Assembly (NCBI GenBank): GCA_014529385.2
Contig: CM043942.1
Location: forward strand, 62,039,184-62,103,183
DNA length: 64,000 bases
Direction: 5' to 3'
Source: Adiantum capillus-veneris
Taxonomy: Eukaryota; Streptophyta; Polypodiopsida; Polypodiales; Pteridaceae
Under the pieces are notes generated by a model. That model did no database searches. It worked only from the letters and a program-made list of their open reading frames with translations, and was not told where the DNA came from. This document shows positions 57,090-64,000 of the stretch, piece by piece. Made by a program: the position numbers and the translations under genes. Positions within the stretch are counted from its first letter, which is position 1. Every line of letters begins with the position of its first letter.

Positions 57090-57290
57090 TTGACCCTATC
57101 CCCGTGATCCTACCCCTCCCTAGTCTTCTGCTGCAATCATTTTTAAACAAAGAGATGACCCTACCCCTCCCTGGTCCATTGCTACAACCAGCCCGTGCCG
57201 TGGTCTGTTACTGCAACCAGTCCGCATTGGCGCGAACTGGTTGCAGCAATATACTAGGGAGGGGAAGGGTCATGAGGGTATGGTGATTTT
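57090..57290. repeat. Second foldback with tandem inner repeats
   Basis: GATCCTACCCCTCCCTAGT with CTGCTGCAATC at the left pairs with GTTGCAGCAATATACTAGGG and AGGGGAAGGGTCATGAGGGT at the right. Between them CCTACCCCTCCCTGGTCC and CTGCAACCAG-type units recur. It lies a few bases beyond the MITE. Confidence 0.6.
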
Positions 57291-59229
57291 TTTTAAAAAC
57301 ATGCTACTTTGGTCTTCAAGGCGGTGGCACCAGGTTTAGGGAAAATTTGTGTGCGGCTTGCAAGATACATGGACCTGGAGGTTGGCACTCCCTACGCTTG
57401 ACATCAGATGCCATTGTCATGCATCAGCTCATATAGACGTCTCCCTTGAGAGTCGAGCCCCTTCCCCTCACTCAAGCACATGGCCCTTGCTGCCCTTCAC
57501 CTTGATAATCGCACACAACATGTCCGCCCAATGAACCCCAAATAGTCACACGTAGCCTGTCTGCCCAATGAACTTCATTTAACATGGCTTATTTGGCTGG
57601 CCAATGAAATGGACTTGACAACACTACAGTTGTACAAAGGCCTACTTCAACTCTTGGAGATGATTTTATTACAAAAACAAAAACATGCATTGTATATCGT
57701 GAACCTGCTGGAACCGTTCCGCACCGATGCAGAATGGTTTTAATACGTATCACATGGGCAAAGACAATGTGAGAGGATAGTGAGAAAAAAAGAATTTGGC
57801 AAAATAACCCTATTGCAGTGGTTGCCATTGTGAGAAGAAAAGGCTTCAACAACATAACCTTCTTGCACTAGTTGCCAATGCGAGAACAAAGGACTTCAGA
57901 AGAAGAACTTATATTGCACTAGTTGCCAATAGAAGAGGCTTTGACTGTAAGTTTTTCTGCATGCAGAGCTTCAACACAAACTCTAACACTAATCAGCAGC
58001 ATGCTTCGTTTGTGCACACTCTACACAGAAGTTTCTTTCCACCTTATGATACAACAAGAGCCAAAAATGTTCAGATGTCTTCTTTTTCTAAATATACACT
58101 CACTATATCGGTGCCAAAGAGGAGCCCCAATATGGTGAGGTATTTAATGGCCCCATATGCTTCTGTTTTTGTCTCCACATTTAACACAATTGTGAATACA
58201 TCCCCAACAACGGCACATGCAGTCCTCCCAATGGGGAAAAGTGTGAATGCCAGAAAAACTACAAGAATACAAAACACCTAGAAGGAAATGGAGTTGAGAA
58301 CAACTACTCGAATAGAGGCAAGATCCATGTCAATGAGCCAAAAATTTGCCTGTGTTCAATTAGAAAAATTGCAAAGGCAAGGCAAGGGACTGATTGCAAA
58401 ACCAGAGGTTCCGGTGTCATAGGCACATGAGTCAAAGCTACTTTGAGGATATAATTGAAGATCATGTTTTGTCGAAACCAATCTTAATGTTAATAAGACA
58501 AGTGACTTGTTGTACATGCTACAATGATGCCGCAACCTAGGCACCCACAAAAAGTAGCCAAACTTTTGCACTCAGAATATAATCAAGGACATGCATAACA
58601 TAGTCAGTATATTGAAAAGGATGTGGAAGACTTGGTGCGTTTGGATGTAGGCCAGGTACATTAAAGTTACACTTTGCAAGCCCAAAAAGAAATCAAGGAA
58701 GTTCAATGCTCGTCCAAGTTCCCTCAATATCAAATGTTATTGCCAGCCCACGAGAAAAAGCACTTGGCTTGTGCGTCCCAGTAAAAAAGAACATGTCGAT
58801 CAGCCTATATATGGAAATGTATTCCAAGTGGATAATACAAGTGAAAATTGCTAGAACAACAGATGATAGGTGCATGCCCTGAGATTTTTGCAAGCATCAA
58901 TAGCTCTATCGTAAGAGCCCCATGCTAACACAGAATGTTTCTGACAATCATCCGCTGACACTTGCGAAATCCCGGGGGCTATTTATTTTGTTCCATGATT
59001 GAAGGTATTGGGTCTTTATTTGTTCCATTCAATAGATTGTTCTCTTTAATGTTATGAATGTTTGATGTCATGAATGCAACATTGTCTTGTTTCTTGATGA
59101 TTTTGTTGATAAGTAGAGTGAGAAAAGTTGTAATGGAAATGGCCTATGAACATTGAGAATAGCAGGATTAACAGAACTACAGTGAATTTTTTTATGAAAC
59201 TACGTTGAGAACATAGAGGGTAAACTTAA
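57291..59229. other. No recognisable gene; short tandem repeat inside
   Basis: Short ORFs on both strands, none with a domain I can name. A repeat of about 50 bp is listed separately. Probably degraded sequence; a low-copy pseudogene on the minus strand is possible. Confidence 0.4.
57811..57945 (+). repeat. Tandem repeat, about 2.7 copies of 50-51 bp
   Basis: Units begin TATTGCAGTGGTTGCCATTG (57,811), TCTTGCACTAGTTGCCAATG (57,861) and TATTGCACTAGTTGCCAAT (57,912). Sequence identity between units is moderate. Confidence 0.7.
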
Positions 59230-60756
59230 TTAGTGGTAGCAACATAACCATTATACTTAATTAACTTGGCATGAACAATATTTTTACAAGAGAGAGAATT
59301 AGAGAACTTGACAATAATTGAGGACCCAATTTATGTGGAGCCGGTCGCCCCTCCAATAGGCTTTTGTATTATAGATTCTCCCATGAAGAGAATACAATAC
59401 AATTTTTGGGTTCCTTGAGACCTAGGTGATGCAATGAAGATGGAAAACTTCATGCATCACATGCATAACATAACCTTTGTAAAATAATTAACCATCCCTG
59501 GCCTCAGTCCCAAGGCCTCAAAGACCTTCAAGGTGGAGAGAGCTAGCGGGGAATGAGGGTAGGGAAGAGGAAGAAGAATTAACGTACGAGAAAGAGATAG
59601 TTCCTCACTTATCATCACTCTTCTTGCATAGCATAGCATAATAGCATAATAATGATGATGTAGAAGATGGCACGCTTAAGAATTGAAGCATGGCTCTTGG
59701 TTGGATTTGCATTCCATAGCCAAGAGTGGTGGTGAAGGCTCTCAACTTCTCAACAAGCTTGGAGAAGGAGATGGAGTTCTTGCACTTTCACCAAGTGAGA
59801 ATGAGCATGTGAGTGTGTGTGAGAGAGCGTATAACCCCCAAGCACACCCCTAGCTTGCTTTGGTTGACCCCTCATTGTAGCCCATGGTTGCATTTGATTG
59901 GAACCCTGCAATCCTAGCCAATCACGTGCATATAGTGCATATCAAGCAACCGTGCTAGCATTTAGACAAGTGTCCTCCTTTCCCCTTTGAGATAGAGGGC
60001 TTGTAAAATTCCATAAACAATTAATTAAATAACTAAATTCTCATTGGATCCCTCTTTAGCCTAGCCAATAGGATTCAAGCACCCCATGTGGCTAAGCATA
60101 GGGAGAATCTGACATGTGTCTTTGTGCCCCTTGAGGAAGGGGTTCCCTTTGGGTGAGTGAGAGGTTAAGTGAAACATACTCCTAGATTTGGGGCTCGCCC
60201 CCTCCTTTGTAGAAACTTCTTTGACTCAAGCCCCTCAAGCACCATACCCTCCAAGCATGGGAAGCTTATCAAGCACCTTAGTCAGCAGGTACATGCTTAG
60301 CATGAGCATGGGTTCTCTCTCTCTTGTGCTCCTAGCTTGTAGACTCGCCCCCTCCATTGTAGGGATCAGCTTTGACTTTGACTTGGACACTTCAAGCACA
60401 GGTCAGCTTGGCCAAGGACCTTAGCTATCAAGCATGTCAAGCACCTATAATTATTAATACTTAAAACATGAACCTAAGGTCTAAGGACTTTTACACTAAC
60501 CATTGGAGGTCTTTAATGAAGCTAACCCTAAGTTCTTCCAAGTTCCATTATGCAAACATTGTTCTTCAGTCAATAGACCAACTCCTTGTGAGCCCTTGCT
60601 GGGATAGAACCATCTCCTTTTGGCCTCATGTTGAGCTTGTCCTTAAAACTCATATGTACGTTGTAGCTCTTGTTTCCCTTTTATTTCCCCATATTAAATG
60701 ATGAATTTAACATGAGAAAATCATATGGGTAAAGCTAGATATTAGATTTTATGACA
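59230..60756 (-). repeat. GyC2 3' LTR (left end approximate)
   Basis: Similar to the GyC1 5' LTR from GGCATGAACAATA near 59,270 to the end ATGACA at 60,756. It carries extra sequence in the middle that includes two diverged copies of a stretch around GCTCGCCCCCTCC near 60,192 and 60,344. The left end is not sharply defined. Confidence 0.7.
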
Positions 60757-60770
60757 TTACCTCTCCCTTT
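60757..60770 (-). other. GyC2 polypurine tract
   Basis: Minus strand AAAGGGAGAGGTAA before the LTR start TGTCATAAAATC. Confidence 0.8.
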
Positions 60771-60960
60771 AAACCATAAGACAAAGAGAATTAGTCTTAT
60801 AAGACAAAAACATTGATCATTCAAAAGAAACAAGCATGCATACTACTTAAATTTGTGCACAAGAAAAAGAGAATTAGTCTTATAAGACAAAAACATTGAT
60901 CATTCAAAAGAAACATGTACATTTTCTTACTCTAATGTAGCATTGTAACATTGACAAGGT
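60771..60960 (-). other. GyC2 3' untranslated stretch with an 83-bp direct repeat
   Basis: Two copies of a 50-base block starting AAAGAGAATTAGTCTTATAA lie at 60,783 and 60,866. No ORF. Confidence 0.75.
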
Positions 60961-61664
60961 TCATACTATCCTTAAGATGTACTCCTTGCATCCATATCGC
61001 ATCTCCAAAAAGATAATTTTTGAACTTAATAAGATACCTTCAGATAATCTTACCATGTTGCAGTACCTTGTCCCATGTGGAAGGATAGCTTCGGGTTGTA
61101 GCACCTCTTCTTGGTCTTCGATTTTTGGGTGGTCTTCAATAATTGGTTCTCTTGGTGGCTCTCCTTTGTAGGGCTTAAGTAGGCTCACATGAAAATCATT
61201 GTGTTTGAACCAATGTTTGGGAAACTTGAGTTGATAAGCCATGTCATTGATTGGCTTCAAGATTTGAAAAGGATCATAGTATCTTTTTGCAAGTTTAGCA
61301 TAATACTTTTGGTGGCCCGTAGGATTTTTACCCGTCGTTTGCCTTAATCAAGCCTTGGGAAACTTGAGTAAGACCCGATCATTTCCTTTGAATGTTAAGG
61401 CCCTTCTATGCTTATCAGTAGCAGCCTTTTGCCTTTGTTAAGATATGGATATAGCCTCCTTAATCTTTTGGAAAGATTCTTGTAGGTCACGTCTATACTC
61501 ATCAGTTGAGCGAAGATCTTCCCATGTACTCTAACTAGCAAGGGACTTTTAGGTCTTCCCTCTATGATCTCAAAAGGTGCCTTTCCCGTAATAGTATGGA
61601 CAATATTATTGTACGCATACTCTATAGGGGGTAAGTATTTCTCCCATTGTGAGCGTTGATCTAC
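60961..61664 (-). pseudogene. GyC2 integrase C-terminal part and chromodomain remnant
   Basis: Minus strand from 61,664: VDQRSQWEKYLPPIEYAYNN, KAPFEIIEGRPKSPLLVRVH, then after frame changes MAYQLKFPKHWFKHNDFHVS and LLKPYKGEPPREP. It is the close homologue of GyC1 40,560-39,901. The chromodomain is out of frame. The segment is cut at 61,665 by the CoB LTR. Confidence 0.85.
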
Positions 61665-61890
61665 TGTTGGAATTAGGGTTGCAGGAAAACACACACAGCT
61701 TAGAGAAGACAAAGGAAGCTCAAGGTACACAATAGAGAGTGTATTACTTAGTCTGCAAAGGAAATATAGATAGCCCTAGAGTGATGGGCGTATATACAAT
61801 GCACTGGGGAAAAACCTCCTAAAGAGGGGGAAAATGCCCCGACGGTCCTAGTGTGTTCACACACATCACTACCACATGTATATAGTAACA
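61665..61890 (-). repeat. CoB 3' LTR (Ty1/copia)
   Basis: 226 bp, ends TGTTGGAATTAGGG and TATATAGTAACA on the plus strand, with inverted TGTT/AACA termini. It is next to a polypurine tract. No second copy is seen. Confidence 0.75.
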
Positions 61891-61902
61891 AATCCCCCTT
61901 GG
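61891..61902 (-). other. CoB polypurine tract
   Basis: Minus strand CCAAGGGGGATT directly before TGTTACTATATAC. Confidence 0.75.
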
Positions 61903-63288
61903 AGTGATGTGGTGAATGAGAGTTGGCACATGAGGAAAGGGAAGTGCAGTGCCCTTAGGACGTAATCAATCCACAAAGGGGAGTAAGCCCAAAGCTTTGC
62001 GGAAAGCTTCAAGCTTTTCACGAGACAATACCTTTGTGAAAAAACCTGCAATGTTGTACTGTGTTGGAACATAAGCGAAGCTGATCTCTCATGCTGAGAG
62101 CCTCTCCTTGACATAGTGGTAATGCACCTCAATGTGATTTGTACGAGCATGAAAACTAGGTTTATCACAACTACCAATGCGCTCTAACTGTCAGTGTAGA
62201 TAGTGTTGGCAGTGTCCTGTCCAACACCCAAATCAGCCATAAGGTGTCTGAGCCATACACACTCAACCGTAGCTATGAAGATTGGCCTCCAACACCCAAA
62301 TCAGCCATAAGGCGTCTGAGCCATACACACTCAACCGTAGCTATGAAGACTGGCCTGTACTCAACCTCACAACTCAAAGTGGCCACAATAGGTTGCTTCT
62401 TGCTCAACCATGATAAACATGAATTGCCAATCATGAAACAAAAACCACTTGTAGACACTCGCGTGTCAAAACAACCAGCCCAATCTTAGTCTGAAAAAGC
62501 ATGTAAGTTTGGCGGCAATGATCCCCCCTTGGGATAAAACAAGCTAAGATGTAAAGTGCCACTCAACTAACGGAAAATCCTCCTGCCAATGCTTGGACCC
62601 TGGGCTATGCATAAATTTGCTGACCTGTGAGACTGCAAACTGAATATCCAGCCTCATGTTGCATACGTAAATGGGACAACCTACAATAGTTTGGTAAAGA
62701 GTGACATCAGCAAGATCACCAGCATCATGTAGACTTAACTTCAAATCTCTTTCCGTGGGAGTGGCAATAGGTTTGAAATCCTGAAGTCCAAACTTGCATA
62801 GCAATGTCTTTGACACAAGGCAATACCACCATCACACTGCTTAAATCGTAAGCCCAAGTAATGATGCATCAGCCCCAAGTATTTCATCTTGAAAGTAGCA
62901 TTCAAATCAACCTTAAATTCAGCAATATGTGCCTCATTGGGACCACTGATCAGCAAATCATCCACATAAAGAACAACAATGTGAATTACATTGCCCTCAC
63001 GCTTGACATACAATGTGCTTTCTGTTGGACCCTGTTTACGAAAGCCTCATTTGACCAAATGAGTGTCAGATTTCTCATACCAAGCATGAGGAGATTGCTT
63101 CAACCCATACAAAGCCTTCTTACATCTGCACACTTTTTCCTCTTGTCCTTTCTTGACAAAACCACGAGGCTGCGTTGCATAAACTTCCTCAAAGATGTCA
63201 CCATTCAAGAAAGTAGTAACAATGTTTGACTGATGTACATCCCAACCAAAATGAGCTACCAATGCACATAGAAAATGAATAGTAGTCA
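61903..63288 (-). pseudogene. CoB reverse transcriptase and RNase H (truncated)
   Basis: Minus strand from 63,288: MTTIHFLCALVAHFGWDVHQ, FLNGDIFEEVYATQPRGFV, KALYGLKQSPHAWYEK, then HIVVLYVDDLLISGPNEAHI with the catalytic Y-V-D-D near 62,960, KYLGLMHHYLGLRFKQ, RLDIQFAVSQVSKFMHSPG and the RNase H pieces SWLSKKQPIVATLSCEVEY and WLRRLMADLGV. Frames change at several places. Everything upstream (integrase, gag, 5' LTR) is absent. It differs from the CoA family. Confidence 0.9.
62221..62356 (-). repeat. 68-bp tandem duplication in CoB RNase H
   Basis: Copies 62,221-62,288 and 62,289-62,356 begin CCAACACCCAAATCAGCCAT and differ at only a few positions. 68 is not a multiple of three, so the duplication breaks the frame. 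Confidence 0.93.
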
Positions 63289-64000
63289 TAGGCTTGTATG
63301 CCTAGCTTGGTGGCCAACTCTATAGATATAGAATTGTGAGTAGAACTAGGGTCAAAGAGAATAAAAGCATCATGTTCTCTTACCTTTCCCCAAGCATGGC
63401 ATAGAGGAGATCCTTTGTGATGAATTTCCTCCTCTTGGATTTTGACCAAGGTAGCTCTAGGAGGTTCATGGCTGGTGTGCTTTTGGGGACAAGCGCGGTA
63501 CGCATGCCCTTGCTTGTCGCACTTGAAACAACGGTATCCTTGCGATAACGCTCAAGCTCTTCAGGAGAGAGTTTATTTTTGCCTTTATAAACTCCCTTCT
63601 CTTTAGCTTTGTTGGAGTTGCCCTTATGAGAATTTTGGACATTGTTCTTCCCCTTAGGCTCATTGGAACCCTTAATTTCTGTGGGCTTAAAATTTCTTTT
63701 AGCCCCCGTTTGGAAATTGATTCGAGAGGCCACCATAGTATGGTGTAGAACCACCGATATGGTGCGTGGCCTTTGGGAGTTAACATACTCCACCATTTCT
63801 TCAGTTAAGCCCGCACAAAATTGTTGCTTTTTCTCTCCAAAATCCAACTTTTTGAAGACAATGGCTTTGAGTTGTAGGTCCCAAAACTTGCCTACATATT
63901 TGTGAATTGATTCATAGGGAGAGCGATTCAAGCTTTTTCATTCGGTGAGTACTTTCTCTTTGGCATCTGTGGCCAAAAACTGCTTCATAATGAAAGCTCT
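63289..64000 (-). pseudogene. GyC2 gag end, zinc knuckle and protease start
   Basis: Minus strand: MNRSPYESIHKYVGKFWDLQ, EKKQQFCAGLTEEMVEYVNS, basic linker, a zinc-knuckle region near 63,510 and the protease start AFILFDPSSTHNSISIELA near 63,350. The active-site Gly of D-P-G-S is Ser. It closely matches GyC1 at 52,220-52,860. It meets CoB RT sequence directly at about 63,288. The element runs off the right edge. Confidence 0.85.

Noticed and set aside
58071-58277. Minus-strand ORF weakly like a MtN3/SWEET transporter segment
   Set aside because: Only a few scattered residues fit and the key motifs are missing. I cannot support a family call.

Overview
The window is plant nuclear DNA made almost entirely of LTR retrotransposons nested inside one another. 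I recognise no intact host gene. The evidence is complete Ty1/copia and Ty3/gypsy gag-pol relics with plant-type primer sites (Met-tRNA TGGTATCAGAGC, and TGGCGCTGCTGCCGGGGA), a chromodomain chromovirus, and Tat-type elements with a second RNase H. This fits a large, repeat-rich vascular-plant genome, perhaps a gymnosperm, but the species cannot be fixed from the sequence. Every coding region carries nonsense codons or frameshifts, so no element here looks able to move by itself.

Layout. (1) 1-34,424 is one old minus-strand Gypsy element, GyA, running off the left edge. It is split by three younger insertions, each with matching target-site duplications (TSDs): Copia CoA1 (2,085-7,626, TSD TGTTT), Gypsy GyB1 (9,095-18,370, TSD GTGC, inside the integrase) and Copia CoA2 (25,748-31,379, plus strand, TSD AAATG). 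The GyA primer site and 5' LTR lie at 33,530-34,424. (2) 34,425-37,078 is a decayed gag relic, GyD, into which GyA inserted. (3) 37,079-38,900 is the 3' end of a plus-strand element, LtrH: an unrecognised ORF, a polypurine tract and a 906-bp LTR. (4) 38,901-55,373 is a minus-strand chromovirus, GyC1, split in its reverse transcriptase by plus-strand GyB2 (42,282-51,460, TSD GTAG), a relative of GyB1. (5) 55,374-59,230 has no recognisable gene; it holds a MITE-like inverted repeat and a second foldback. (6) 59,230-64,000 is GyC2, a relative of GyC1, in which a truncated Copia (CoB) and a large deletion have replaced much of pol.

Most interesting points. GyA has an unusual pol: two tandem integrase HHCC zinc modules, a second aspartic-protease domain after the integrase (DTGA intact, while the normal protease has N in place of the catalytic D), and a tail with repeated W-I-P-K motifs. 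The GyA leader holds four 20-24 bp palindromes of the form ACATCCTACRCGTAGGATGT. GyB1 and GyB2 share a small ORF between the primer site and gag, and GyB2 has two copies of it. Two independent CoA copies share the same in-frame TAG between protease and integrase.
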